Position numbers and translations under genes: made by a program. Shown piece after piece: positions 35,690 to 44,963 of a stretch of DNA of 64,000 nt. Position 1 is the stretch's first letter, and each line of letters begins with the position of its first letter. The notes under the pieces were generated by a model. The model worked only from the letters and a program-made list of their open reading frames with translations, ran no database searches and had not been told where the DNA came from. The DNA lies in NCBI RefSeq assembly GCF_002085925.2, contig NZ_CP053562.1:2617501-2681500 (forward strand), read 5' to 3'. The DNA comes from Thioclava electrotropha (GTDB lineage Bacteria > Pseudomonadota > Alphaproteobacteria > Rhodobacterales > Rhodobacteraceae).

Positions 35690-36103
35690 ATGGACGACAA
35701 TGAATTTGAATACCGACACCAGGCCCGCCGGGCGGGAGGTTATCTCGCCCTCGCCTTCGGGATGGCGCTGCTTTACGGCGCAATGAAACTGACCGCGACG
35801 ACATGGATTCATGTCGCTGCGTGGATCTATCTCGCCCTCACTTTGTACAAGCTGATGCGCAACCGCTCGGGGCTGCTGCGGATCACGCCTGCGAGGATGG
35901 AAGTCTATCGCAACGGACGGCAATTGGGCACGTTCCCACTTGCGCAGATCGACTCGGCGCGGCTGCGGCGGCGCAAGCTTGCGGGCGACGAATGCATGGT
36001 CACGCTGCGCGACGGGCGCCGCGCCTACCTGCCACGAGAGGCCACGCCGCCGCTCGACCGGCTCAGCGCGATTTTCGAATCCTATGGGGTGCCGGTGGTC
36101 TGA
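35690..36103 (+). CDS. Small membrane protein with PH-like C-terminal part
   Basis: A 137-residue protein with two close hydrophobic segments (about 17-33 and 36-52, LALAFGMALLYGA and IHVAAWIYLALTL). The soluble C terminus (GLLRITPARMEVYRNGRQLGT followed by LAQIDSARLRRRK) resembles bacterial PH-like domains, which sit on the membrane surface. ATG 35690 is used; an ATG four codons earlier (MGSTMDDN) is possible. Function is unknown. It lies between pepN and gatB on the same strand. Confidence 0.7.
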   Translation: MDDNEFEYRHQARRAGGYLALAFGMALLYGAMKLTATTWIHVAAWIYLALTLYKLMRNRSGLLRITPARMEVYRNGRQLGTFPLAQIDSARLRRRKLAGDECMVTLRDGRRAYLPREATPPLDRLSAIFESYGVPVV

Positions 36104-36189
36104 TCCCCAATCCGGGGCGGTCGCCCTCTTGCTCCCGCCCCTGCCCTGCCCTAGAAGCTTGCCCAAGCCTTTACTGACAGGATGTGGAC

Positions 36190-37707
36190 ATGCTCGACCA
36201 TCTCGAATTCCAAGCCCCCGAACCCAAGGTCATTGCCGGTGCCAAATCGGATTGGGAGCTGGTGATCGGGCTTGAAGTCCACGCGCAGGTGGCATCGAAA
36301 GCCAAGCTGTTCTCGGGCGCCTCGACCAAGTTCGGCGCAGAGCCGAACTCCAACGTGGCCTTCGTCGACGCGGCGATGCCGGGGATGCTGCCGGTGATCA
36401 ACGAGTTCTGCGTGGCGCAGGCGGTGCGCACGGGCCTCGGCCTCAAAGCCGATATCAACCTGCGCTCGGCCTTCGACCGGAAGAACTATTTCTACCCGGA
36501 CCTGCCGCAGGGCTACCAGATCAGCCAGCTCTACCACCCCATCGTGGGCGAGGGCGAAATCATCGTCGATATGGGCCCGGGCGTCGCACGCAAGGTCCGG
36601 ATCGAGCGCATCCACCTCGAACAGGATGCGGGCAAGTCAATCCATGACATGGACCCGCATATGTCCTTCGTGGACCTCAACCGCACCGGTGTCGCGCTGA
36701 TGGAGATCGTCTCGCGCCCCGACATTCGCGGCCCCGAAGAGGCGGCCGCCTATGTCGGCAAGCTGCGTCAGATCCTGCGCTATCTGGGCACCTGCGACGG
36801 CAACATGCAGAACGGCAACCTGCGCGCCGACGTTAACGTCTCGATCTGCAAGCCGGGCGCTTACGAGAAATATCAGGAAACGCAGGATTTCTCGCATCTG
36901 GGCACCCGCTGCGAGATCAAGAACATGAACTCGATGCGCTTCATTCAGCAGGCGATCGAATACGAGGCGCGTCGCCAGATCGCCATCGTCGAGGACGGCG
37001 GCGAAGTGGTGCAGGAAACCCGCCTCTACGATCCGGACAAGGGCGAGACGCGCTCGATGCGTTCGAAGGAAGAAGCGCATGATTACCGCTACTTCCCCTG
37101 CCCCGACCTGCTGCCGCTCGAGATCGAGCAGGGATGGGTCGACGATATCGGCACCTCGATGCCAGAACTGCCGGACGAGAAGAAAGCACGCTTCGTCAAG
37201 GAACTGGGCCTGTCGGAATATGACGCCTCGGTGCTGACCGCAGAGGTCGAGAACGCGGATTACTTCGAGGCTGTGGTGGCCGAGGCCGGTGACGGCAAGC
37301 TCGCCGCGAACTGGGTCATCAACGAGCTGTTCGGCCGCTTGAAGAAGGAAGATCACGACATCACGTCGAGCCCGGTCGATGCCGCGCAGCTAGGCGCGAT
37401 CATCCGGCTGATCAAGTCCGACAAGATCTCGGGCAAGATCGCCAAGGACCTCTTCGAGATCGTCTATACCGAAGGCGGCGACCCCGAGAAGATCGTGGAA
37501 GAGCGCGGCATGATCCAGGTCACCGATACCGGCGCCATCGAGGCTGCCGTGGACGAGGTGATTGCTGCGAACCCCGAGCAGGTCGAGAAGGCCAAGGCCA
37601 ACCCGAAACTGGCTGGCTGGTTCGTCGGTCAGGTCATCAAGGCCTCGGGCGGCAAGGCCAACCCCAAGGCGGTCAACCAGATCGTGGCGCAGAAGCTGGG
37701 GCTGTAA
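36190..37707 (+). CDS. gatB: Aspartyl/glutamyl-tRNA amidotransferase subunit B
   Basis: A 505-residue GatB, the subunit of GatCAB that phosphorylates misacylated Glu-tRNA(Gln) or Asp-tRNA(Asn) before amidation. Conserved blocks are [29 protein letters not shown] (where tRNA-bound Glu is activated), [15 protein letters not shown] and the C-terminal YqeY-like tail domain. ATG 36190 is spaced 7 bases from AGGA; a GTG two codons earlier is less likely. gatA and gatC are not in the window. A clear terminator follows. Confidence 0.96.
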   Translation: MLDHLEFQAPEPKVIAGAKSDWELVIGLEVHAQVASKAKLFSGASTKFGAEPNSNVAFVDAAMPGMLPVINEFCVAQAVRTGLGLKADINLRSAFDRKNYFYPDLPQGYQISQLYHPIVGEGEIIVDMGPGVARKVRIERIHLEQDAGKSIHDMDPHMSFVDLNRTGVALMEIVSRPDIRGPEEAAAYVGKLRQILRYLGTCDGNMQNGNLRADVNVSICKPGAYEKYQETQDFSHLGTRCEIKNMNSMRFIQQAIEYEARRQIAIVEDGGEVVQETRLYDPDKGETRSMRSKEEAHDYRYFPCPDLLPLEIEQGWVDDIGTSMPELPDEKKARFVKELGLSEYDASVLTAEVENADYFEAVVAEAGDGKLAANWVINELFGRLKKEDHDITSSPVDAAQLGAIIRLIKSDKISGKIAKDLFEIVYTEGGDPEKIVEERGMIQVTDTGAIEAAVDEVIAANPEQVEKAKANPKLAGWFVGQVIKASGGKANPKAVNQIVAQKLGL

Positions 37708-37728
37708 GCCTTTCAAACCAATCCGATC

Positions 37729-37752
37729 AAGGCGCCTTCGGGCGCCTTTTTC
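37729..37752 (+). terminator. Intrinsic terminator of gatB
   Basis: AAGGCGCC (37729-37736) and GGCGCCTT (37741-37748) close a TTCG tetraloop and are followed by a run of five Ts. Confidence 0.9.
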
Positions 37753-37850
37753 ATGTCCGCCCGGAAAGAATTCGGGAACAAGTCTTCGCGCTTGTGGCTT
37801 GGGGAGACGCGCCCTAGGCTCACGCGGGCGTGATTGAGAAAGGGTTTGCG

Positions 37851-38822
37851 ATGAGTGGCTTGCTGGCATTGCTGGATGACGTGGCGGGGATCGCCAAGGT
37901 GGCGGCGACCTCCATCGACGACGCGGCAGGTCAGGCGGCCAAGGCAGGCTCGAAAGCCGCTGGCGCGCTGATCGACGATGCCGCGGTCACGCCGAAATAT
38001 GTCCACGGCTTCAAGCCCGCCCGCGAATTGCCGATCGTGGGAAAAATCGCGCTCGGTTCGATCAAGAACAAGCTGATCTTCCTGCTGCCGGCGGCGCTGC
38101 TGCTGTCAGCCTTCGCGCCGTGGCTGATCACGCCCTTGCTGATGCTGGGCGGCTCCTACCTGTGTTTCGAGGGCGCGGAGAAGGTCTATCACCTGTTCAA
38201 ACCGCATGAGCCCGATGCAGAGGGCCATGTCGCGGCAGAGACCGCTGACCATCTCGAGGAAAAGCGCGTCAAATCCGCGGTGAAGACCGATTTCATCCTC
38301 TCCGCCGAGATCATGACGATCGGCCTCGCCGCCCTGCCCTCGGGCCAGCCGATCTGGATGGAGGCGATCGCGCTTGCGATCATCGGGATCGGCGTGACCG
38401 TGGTGGTTTATGGCTCCGTCGCGCTGATCGTGAAGGCCGATGATGCGGGGCTCTGGCTGGCCGAGAACGCGAACCTTGCTGCGACCCGAGCCTTCGGGCG
38501 CGGCATGGTGAAAGTCATGCCGTGGCTGATGAAGACCCTGATGATCGTCGGCACCGCCGCGATGATCTGGGTCGGCGGCAATATCGTGCTGCACGGTCTG
38601 GCAGAGCTTGGCTGGCACGCGCCCTACGACTGGATCCACCATCAGGCCGAGGCCGCAGCCCATGCGGCAGGCACGGCGGAAGGCTTCGTCAGCTGGGCCG
38701 TCACCGCGTACTTCGACGGCATCTTCGGTCTGATCTACGGTCTGGTCCTGATCCCCATCGTCACCCGGATCATCCAGCCGATCTACCGCGCCGTCACCGG
38801 CAAGGAAAAGCCCGCGCACTGA
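37851..38822 (+). CDS. DUF808 (YedI-like) inner-membrane protein
   Basis: A 323-residue polytopic membrane protein of the DUF808 family. The signature start (GLLALLDDVAGIAKVAA) and VTPKYVHGFKPARELPIV are both present. About five to six hydrophobic segments follow from residue 75 on. No transport or enzymatic function has been established. ATG 37851 follows GAGAAAGGG; the frame opens seven codons earlier, but without a ribosome site. Confidence 0.88.
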   Translation: MSGLLALLDDVAGIAKVAATSIDDAAGQAAKAGSKAAGALIDDAAVTPKYVHGFKPARELPIVGKIALGSIKNKLIFLLPAALLLSAFAPWLITPLLMLGGSYLCFEGAEKVYHLFKPHEPDAEGHVAAETADHLEEKRVKSAVKTDFILSAEIMTIGLAALPSGQPIWMEAIALAIIGIGVTVVVYGSVALIVKADDAGLWLAENANLAATRAFGRGMVKVMPWLMKTLMIVGTAAMIWVGGNIVLHGLAELGWHAPYDWIHHQAEAAAHAAGTAEGFVSWAVTAYFDGIFGLIYGLVLIPIVTRIIQPIYRAVTGKEKPAH

Positions 38823-38895
38823 GCGCAAGCGGACAGGTTGAGGCCACCCGCGCCGCCCGATAGGCTGGGCGCGAACAGATCGCAGGGGAGCGCAG

Positions 38896-39639
38896 ATGAC
38901 CGAGTATTTCGACACCCAAGAAGGCCGCCGCATCGCCTATAATCTGACGACGGGCAAAGGGCCGGGCGTGGTGTTCCTCGGCGGGTTCAAATCGGACATG
39001 GAAGGCACGAAGGCGCTGGCGCTTGAGGACTGGGCCAAGCGCGAAGGCCGCGCCTTCCTGCGCTTCGACTATTCCGGCCACGGCGTCTCGGACGGCGCAT
39101 TCGAGGACGGCGCGATCGGCGACTGGTTCGAGGATGCGCGCGACGTGGTCATGGCCAAGACCGAAGGCCCGCAGATCCTCGTGGGCTCCTCGATGGGCGG
39201 CTGGATCTCGCTCCTGATGGCGCGCGAACACCCGGAGAAAGTCGCGGGCCTCGTCACCATCGCCGCCGCCCCCGATTTCACCGAGGACGGCTATTGGGCG
39301 AGTTTCGACAAGGAAACCCGGCACAAGCTGGAGAGCGAAGGCTCCATCGCGATCCCGTCGGATTACGGCGAGCCCTATGTCATCACGCGCCGCCTGATCA
39401 ACGAGGGTCGCGAGCGGCTGGTGCTGCGCAGCCCGCTGGCGCTCCCCTTCCCCACGCGTTTCCTGCAAGGCACCGCCGACGAGGCCGTCAGCACCGAGAC
39501 CGCGATCCGGCTGCTGGAGCATGCCGAGGGCGCGGACATGCGCCTGACCTTGGTGAAGGGCGCCGATCACCGCTTCTCGGACCCCGATTGCCTCGCGCTG
39601 ATCGAGACCGCGCTTGCGGAGGTGCTGGCCCGGCTGTGA
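38896..39639 (+). CDS. Alpha/beta hydrolase, ABHD10-like serine hydrolase
   Basis: A 247-residue alpha/beta hydrolase. The nucleophile elbow is G97-S98-S99-M100-G101 (ILVGSSMGGW), so Ser99 is the nucleophile. Catalytic Asp is likely in LQGTADEAVS and His in VKGADHRFSD. The block FDYSGHGVSDGAF is typical of the ABHD10/mitochondrial thioesterase branch. Such enzymes deacylate proteins or small esters; the substrate here is unknown. RBS AGGGGAG precedes ATG 38896. Confidence 0.85.
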   Translation: MTEYFDTQEGRRIAYNLTTGKGPGVVFLGGFKSDMEGTKALALEDWAKREGRAFLRFDYSGHGVSDGAFEDGAIGDWFEDARDVVMAKTEGPQILVGSSMGGWISLLMAREHPEKVAGLVTIAAAPDFTEDGYWASFDKETRHKLESEGSIAIPSDYGEPYVITRRLINEGRERLVLRSPLALPFPTRFLQGTADEAVSTETAIRLLEHAEGADMRLTLVKGADHRFSDPDCLALIETALAEVLARL

Positions 39640-39736
39640 TCCGCTGCCGGCGGCATTTCGATTTGCTTGACCTCGGCCCTTGCGGCACACTCGACGCGAG
39701 AAGCGCGAAAACGCGCCGCGATTGAGGTTTCGAGCG

Positions 39737-40447
39737 ATGCCAAGCGACCCGCTGGTCTTTCTACCCGGATTCATGTGCGACGCACGGCTGTTCTGGCACC
39801 CGCTGCAGGAGCTGTCTTCCGAGCGCTCGGTAATGGTGGCGCGGTTGCGTGGCGCGACCATCGAGGAGATGGCGCAGACCGTGCTCGACGAGGCCCCGCC
39901 GCAATTCGCGCTGGTCGGGCATTGGCTGGGTGCGGTGGTCGCGATCGAGATCCTGCGCCGCGCCCCCGACCGGGTGAGCCAGGTCGCGCTGCTCGACGTC
40001 TCCCCCCTGCCCGAGATGCCGCAGATCGCCGCCGCGCGCGAAACCCGGATCGTGAAGGCGCTCACCGGGCGGCTCGACGAAATGATGCTCGAAGAAATTC
40101 CCGCCGACAGCCTCGCCCCCGATCCCGGCCGCGCCGAGATTCAGGCGATGATGCTGGAGATGGCGGCAGGCTTGGGCGCCGACACGTTCGAGGCGCAATC
40201 GCGCGCCCTGATGCGCCGCCCTGACCTGCAACGCACGCTGCGCGCCACGAAAACCCGCGCGCTGCTGATGTGCGGCGAATACGACAAGATCTGCCCGCCC
40301 CGCCGCCACGAATTCCTCGCCGAGCTGATGCCCCACGCCGAATTTCGCCTGATCCTCGGCGCAGGTCACCTGAGCCCGCTCGAGCAACCCGAGAAGATCA
40401 CCCAGAACCTGCGCGACTGGCTGGAGGCGCCTTTATTGTTGGCGTGA
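39737..40447 (+). CDS. Alpha/beta hydrolase-fold protein with Trp at the nucleophile position
   Basis: A 236-residue alpha/beta hydrolase. The oxyanion region is FLPGFMCDARLF (about 8-19). Where the family has GHSxG, this protein reads G61-H62-W63-L64-G65, so the serine nucleophile is replaced by tryptophan (codon TGG at 39923-39925). The other triad members look intact: Asp in CGEYDKICPP and His in LGAGHLSPLE. A TCG to TGG change is one base, so recent mutation or a sequencing error is possible; otherwise the protein would lack hydrolase activity. ATG 39737 follows GAGG. Confidence 0.8.
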   Translation: MPSDPLVFLPGFMCDARLFWHPLQELSSERSVMVARLRGATIEEMAQTVLDEAPPQFALVGHWLGAVVAIEILRRAPDRVSQVALLDVSPLPEMPQIAAARETRIVKALTGRLDEMMLEEIPADSLAPDPGRAEIQAMMLEMAAGLGADTFEAQSRALMRRPDLQRTLRATKTRALLMCGEYDKICPPRRHEFLAELMPHAEFRLILGAGHLSPLEQPEKITQNLRDWLEAPLLLA

Positions 40448-40547
40448 GGCGGATGGGCGCTTGGCGGACGAAGCCGACCAAACATGATCGGTGCTGTTAA
40501 CCGTGGTAAAGCAATTGGAATATCAGCACATAAAGAGAGTGCCATAG

Positions 40548-41492
40548 ATGCGTCCTGACGAATACTGGAAGAACTTCAATCTTGGCACCGAGCTAGATAT
40601 CGCCGGTCGGTTCCTGTTCAATGGACTGCAAGCATTTCACGAAATGAGAAACTTCGCGGCTGAAGAAGATGCCTTTGAGTTTCTCTATGGCGTGGCCGTG
40701 GGGATCGAACGATTGCTGAAAATCGCGGTTATCCTGACCGAGCACGATACGTCAACGGATCAGGCCGAGTTTGAGAAGGGGCTCATCACCCATAGTCACC
40801 AGGAGTTAGTCAAGCGGCTCAAAGAGAGCCATGAAATCAATCTCGCTGGCGTGCACAATGAGTTCATCGGCATTCTTTCCAGCTTCTACAAATCCCAACG
40901 TTACGGCCGGTACAACCTAGCATCGGTGTATGGCCCGGCGCGCGAGCGGGACGACCTCAATGCCTTTCTAGAAAAGCATCTGAGTTTCAAGATCGACATT
41001 GAAGGCATGTTCACTGTGACGCCCAATGAGCGCCGCCACAAGAAGTTCGTTGGTAAGGTGATCTCGAAAATTGTGCTTCCGATTTTCCAAATCATTAGAA
41101 GCGAGGCAGGCAGACTTAATCTCTATACATATGAAGTCGAATACGGGTCGAAAGCTTCAAAGATCTTTATCGGCGAAAGCTTCGATTTCGAAGGCGAAGA
41201 TTTCCTGCAAGTCGAGTTGATCGCTTACTTCGCTTCCGGGGCGGCATCTGGCCCCAATGTTAGATTCATACGTGACCTCATTGCGCCACTGCCATTCGAT
41301 CCGGCATTAGAAGCCGATTACCTTGCAGCGCTGAGATCGGATCGTCAGAAGCAGAGTGTGCTTGACGAGTTGGAGGCCCACTACGAAGAGGTCGAAGATT
41401 TCAGGGAAAGGCGCGAGACTCTGGAAGTGGCTATTTCCGACCACTTAAGTTACGGCGAAGATGAAGATGGCAGCGAGGAAAACTTCGATTAA
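40548..41492 (+). CDS. Unknown protein, possibly HEPN-like; AT-richer than neighbours
   Basis: A 314-residue soluble protein without a recognised family. The N-terminal half is helical. It holds YGVAVGIERLLKIAVIL, then HSHQELVKRLKESHEIN and FYKSQRYGRYNLASVYG, an arrangement that recalls HEPN-type helical domains, though no canonical R-x4-6-H motif is sure. The middle (EVEYGSKASKIFIGES) looks beta-rich, and the C-terminal 50 residues are acidic and coiled-coil-like. Codon use is clearly more A/T-rich than in flanking genes, which suggests horizontal acquisition. It is a lone gene with no visible partner. Confidence 0.75.
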   Translation: MRPDEYWKNFNLGTELDIAGRFLFNGLQAFHEMRNFAAEEDAFEFLYGVAVGIERLLKIAVILTEHDTSTDQAEFEKGLITHSHQELVKRLKESHEINLAGVHNEFIGILSSFYKSQRYGRYNLASVYGPARERDDLNAFLEKHLSFKIDIEGMFTVTPNERRHKKFVGKVISKIVLPIFQIIRSEAGRLNLYTYEVEYGSKASKIFIGESFDFEGEDFLQVELIAYFASGAASGPNVRFIRDLIAPLPFDPALEADYLAALRSDRQKQSVLDELEAHYEEVEDFRERRETLEVAISDHLSYGEDEDGSEENFD

Positions 41493-41552
41493 TTGCCTTG
41501 AGAATGTCCGGAGTGGGCTCGAAGCGGCCAAACAACTCGATCCGCATCAAAC

Positions 41553-41581
41553 GAAAAACGCCGCCCGTTTCGGAGCGGCGT
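41553..41581 (-). terminator. Intrinsic terminator of phaZ
   Basis: On the minus strand ACGCCGC (41581-41575) and GCGGCGT (41564-41558) form a stem followed by a run of five Ts. It lies 26 bases after the phaZ stop. Confidence 0.8.
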
Positions 41582-41606
41582 CTTCAATTCCGCGAAAGTC
41601 GAAGTC

Positions 41607-42917
41607 TCACCCCGCCTCGGCCGTCTTCACCTTCTTCTTGCGGATCGGCGTGACCGTTGCGGGTTTCCCCTTCCCGGGCGCCGGGTTGTCGGCGTTCTCG
41701 TCGATGAAATCGAGGACCAGCGGGCGGATGTTGTTGCGCCAATGCGACCCTGCGAAGATGCCGTAATGGCCTGCGCCGGGCTCGAGGTGTTGCTGTTTCA
41801 TCGAATCCGGTACGCCCGAGCACAGGTCGAGCGCGGCGACGCATTGGCCGGGGGCGGAGATGTCGTCTTTCTCGCCTTCCACGGTCTTCACCGCGACCTT
41901 GGTGATCTTCGAGATATCGACCATCTTGCCGCCGACCTCGAAGCGGTTCTGGGCGATCTCGAGGCCCTTGAAGATCCGCTCCACCGTCGAGAGGTAGAAC
42001 TCCGCCGTCATGTCCATCACCGCGAGATATTCGTCGTAGAAGCGGTAATGCTTGTCATGCTCGGAGCCCTCGCCCTGCGCCTCGCTCCAGATCTTCTCCT
42101 GGAAGGCCTGCGCGTGCTTGTCCATGTTCATCGAAATGAACGAGGCGAGCTGCATCAGGCCCGGATAGACCAGACGGCCCGCGCCCTTGTATTTGAAGCC
42201 GACGCGCTGGATCACCATTTGCTCGAGCTGGCCCATCGTGACGCGACGCCCGAAATCGGTAACCTCGGTCGCTTTCGCGTCGGGATCGATCGGCCCGCCG
42301 ATCAGGGTCAGCGTGCGCGGCTGCGCGGCCGGATCTTCGGCTGCCAGATAAGCGGTCGCGGCCAGCGCGAGCGGCGCGGGCTGACACACGGCGATCACGT
42401 TGCAGTCAGGGCCCATCTTCTTCATGAAATCGACAAGGTAGAGGGTGTAGTCCTCGATATCGAACTTGCCCTCAGAGACGGGGATGTCACGCGCATTATG
42501 CCAATCGGTCACCCACACATCCGCATCGGGCAGCAGCGAGGCCACGGTCGAGCGCAGCAGCGTCGCGTAATGGCCCGACATCGGCGCCACCAGCAGGATG
42601 CGCCGCTCCATCGGCTCGCGGCCGTGGACGTTGAAATGCACGAGGCTGCCGAAGGGCTTGTCGAGCACGGTCTCGACCTCGACGAGGTGATCGCGCCCGT
42701 CCTCCGCCGCGATCGAATGGATACCCCAGTCGGGCTTGATCACCATCCGTGCGAACGAACGCTCCGTCACCCGGCCCCAGGCCGACATGATCTTGAACAT
42801 CGGATGCGGGGCGAGCCCCCAGACCGGGTAGGAGGCCATGGCACGCGCCGAGGCGCCCATCCACTCGTTCGTGTTCCTGAAGGTCTCCATCAGGTCGTAG
42901 GACATGATCGTTTTCAT
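41607..42917 (-). CDS. phaZ: Intracellular polyhydroxybutyrate depolymerase
   Basis: A 436-residue alpha/beta hydrolase-fold depolymerase of native intracellular PHB granules. Its nucleophile is a cysteine rather than serine: Cys178 in VIAVCQPAPLALAA, as in Ralstonia eutropha PhaZa1. The C terminus holds the His of EPGAGHYGIFAGSHW. Start ATG 42915-42917 (MKTIMSYDL) follows GAGGAG; a frame extending 36 codons upstream reads intergenic DNA. It is divergent from phaC, with 110 bases between starts, and is followed by a terminator. Confidence 0.93.
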   Translation of the reverse strand: MKTIMSYDLMETFRNTNEWMGASARAMASYPVWGLAPHPMFKIMSAWGRVTERSFARMVIKPDWGIHSIAAEDGRDHLVEVETVLDKPFGSLVHFNVHGREPMERRILLVAPMSGHYATLLRSTVASLLPDADVWVTDWHNARDIPVSEGKFDIEDYTLYLVDFMKKMGPDCNVIAVCQPAPLALAATAYLAAEDPAAQPRTLTLIGGPIDPDAKATEVTDFGRRVTMGQLEQMVIQRVGFKYKGAGRLVYPGLMQLASFISMNMDKHAQAFQEKIWSEAQGEGSEHDKHYRFYDEYLAVMDMTAEFYLSTVERIFKGLEIAQNRFEVGGKMVDISKITKVAVKTVEGEKDDISAPGQCVAALDLCSGVPDSMKQQHLEPGAGHYGIFAGSHWRNNIRPLVLDFIDENADNPAPGKGKPATVTPIRKKKVKTAEAG

Positions 42918-43027
42918 ATACAACTCCTCGGGGCGGGCCACGCACTCACTCGGCAATGGAAACGCCGCTTTACCCCAAGACTGCGGCGATATTATGCTGG
43001 TGCAGAGGATAGGGAGGAATATCATTT

Positions 43028-44821
43028 ATGACAACCGAGGAGACGGACAAAATTGCTGCGTCGCAGAAAATGCAGGACAATCTGGCCCGCATCGAAGAAC
43101 TGACCGAGCGCATGGTCGATGCGATCGCGCATAAGCGACCGATGAACCCGGCCCTCGAAGGCCCCGGCGCCGATCTCTACATGACGTCCTCTGCCGCCAT
43201 GATGAACGAGTGGCTCGAAAAGCCCTCGAAAATCCTCGAAGCCCAGGTGAATTACTGGGGTCAGGCGATGAAGCATTATCTCGAAGCGCAGGAGGCGCTC
43301 GCCAAGGGCGCGTTCCGCCCGCCGGAAGATCCCGGCCCCTCCGACCCGCGCTTCGCCAATCCGCTCTGGGACAGCCACCCCTATTTCAACTACATCAAAC
43401 AGCAGTATCTGATCGCGGCCAAAGGCGTGAAGGAGGCGGTCGACAAGCTCGACGATCTCGATCCGGTGGACCGTCAGCGACTGAACTACTTCTCGCGCCA
43501 GATCATCGACCTGATGGCGCCCACGAATTTCCTCGCCACCAACCCCGACGCGCTGGAGAAGGCGATTGAGACCGAGGGCGAGAGCCTCGTGAAAGGGCTC
43601 GAGAACCTCGTGCGCGACATCGAGGCGAACCGCGGCGATCTGCTGGTGACGCTGGCCGACAAGGATGCCTTCACCGTGGGCGAGAATATCGGCACCGCCG
43701 AGGGCGCAGTGATCTACCGCAACCGTCTGTTCGAGCTGATCCAGTACACGCCGACCACCGAAAAGGTTCACAAAACCCCGCTGGTGATCTTCCCGCCCTG
43801 GATCAACCGTTTCTACATCATGGACCTGAAGCCGCAGAATTCGCTGATCCGCTGGATCGTCGATCAGGGCTTCACCCTCTTCGTGGTGAGCTGGAAGAAC
43901 CCCGATCAGAGCTATGCCGATGTCGGCATGGATGACTACGTGCAGGAAGGCTATCTGACCGCGATCGACGAGGTGAAGAAGATCACCGGCGAGAAGAAGG
44001 TCAACGCGGTGGGCTATTGCATCGCAGGCACCACGCTGTCGCTGACGCTGGGCCTTCTGAACAAGCGCAAGGACAAGTCGATCAACTCGGCCACCTTCTT
44101 CACCACGCTCACCGATTTCTCGGATCAGGGCGAATTCGCGGTCTTCCTGCAAGACGATTTCGTCGACGGGATCGAGCGGCAATGCAAGGCCGACGGGGTG
44201 CTCGACAGCTACTTCATGTCGCGCACCTTCTCCTACCTGCGCTCGAACGACCTGATCTACCGGCCCGCGATCCGCAGCTACATGATGGGGGAATCCCCGC
44301 CCGCCTTCGATCTGCTGTTCTGGAACGGCGACTCGACGAACCTGCCGGGCAAGATGGCGGTCGAGTATCTGCGCGGGCTCTGCCAGAAGGACCGCTTCGC
44401 GCGCGACGGCTTCGAGGTGCTGGGCGAGACGGTCAAGGTCTCGGACGTGAACGTGCCGCTGATGGCGATCGCCTGCGAGACCGACCACATCGCGCCCTGG
44501 GTCGCCTCGTTCAACGGCGTCGCGAAGATGGGATCGAAGGACAAGACCTTCATCCTGTCGCAGTCGGGCCATATCGCCGGGATCGTGAACCCGCCCAGCA
44601 AGAAGAAATATGGCCACTACACCTCTGAGGCGCCGGTCGCGAATCCCAACGAGTGGAAAGCGCAGGCGGAGTTCCACGAGGGAAGCTGGTGGCCGCGCTG
44701 GGGCGAATGGCTGGCCAAGAAGTCCGGCGCGATGGTGCCCGCACGCCAGCCCGGCGATGCAGATCACCCGGTTTTGGCTGATGCGCCCGGCACTTATGTC
44801 AAAGAAATAGTTAAGATATAA
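43028..44821 (+). CDS. phaC: Poly(3-hydroxyalkanoate) synthase, class I
   Basis: A 597-residue polymerase that joins 3-hydroxyacyl-CoA units into PHB on the granule surface. The lipase-like box is GYCIAGT with catalytic Cys331. The catalytic Asp is likely in ACETDHIAPW (about 485) and His in SQSGHIAGIVNPP (about 513). Length fits class I enzymes, which need no PhaE or PhaR subunit. RBS AGGGAGG precedes ATG 43028. phaP and phaR follow on the same strand. Confidence 0.96.
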   Translation: MTTEETDKIAASQKMQDNLARIEELTERMVDAIAHKRPMNPALEGPGADLYMTSSAAMMNEWLEKPSKILEAQVNYWGQAMKHYLEAQEALAKGAFRPPEDPGPSDPRFANPLWDSHPYFNYIKQQYLIAAKGVKEAVDKLDDLDPVDRQRLNYFSRQIIDLMAPTNFLATNPDALEKAIETEGESLVKGLENLVRDIEANRGDLLVTLADKDAFTVGENIGTAEGAVIYRNRLFELIQYTPTTEKVHKTPLVIFPPWINRFYIMDLKPQNSLIRWIVDQGFTLFVVSWKNPDQSYADVGMDDYVQEGYLTAIDEVKKITGEKKVNAVGYCIAGTTLSLTLGLLNKRKDKSINSATFFTTLTDFSDQGEFAVFLQDDFVDGIERQCKADGVLDSYFMSRTFSYLRSNDLIYRPAIRSYMMGESPPAFDLLFWNGDSTNLPGKMAVEYLRGLCQKDRFARDGFEVLGETVKVSDVNVPLMAIACETDHIAPWVASFNGVAKMGSKDKTFILSQSGHIAGIVNPPSKKKYGHYTSEAPVANPNEWKAQAEFHEGSWWPRWGEWLAKKSGAMVPARQPGDADHPVLADAPGTYVKEIVKI

Positions 44822-44845
44822 CTTTCCCGTTTGGGTTGAAAATTT

Positions 44846-44856
44846 CTGCGGCGCAG
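44846..44856 (+). promoter_or_regulatory. Putative PhaR operator, distal
   Basis: CTGCGGCGCAG fits the CTGC-N3-GCAG palindrome described for PhaR of Paracoccus denitrificans. It is centred 30 bases (about three helical turns) from the second copy at 44876-44886. Confidence 0.65.
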
Positions 44857-44867
44857 CAATTCTTCTC

Positions 44868-44896
44868 TTGAAATGCTGCGCCGCAGCATGTATATA
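44868..44896 (+). promoter_or_regulatory. phaP promoter with PhaR operator in the spacer
   Basis: TTGAAA (44868-44873) and TATATA (44891-44896) are separated by exactly 17 bases, a near-consensus sigma-70 promoter. The spacer holds CTGCGCCGCAG (44876-44886), part of a longer palindrome ATGCTGCG-C-CGCAGCAT (44873-44889). Binding of PhaR here would block RNA polymerase. Confidence 0.75.
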
Positions 44897-44963
44897 CGTT
44901 GCGTAACCCAAAGGGCCCCGCCAACGTTCCAGACCACGGGCCCCAACCCAACGGAGCATTCAC

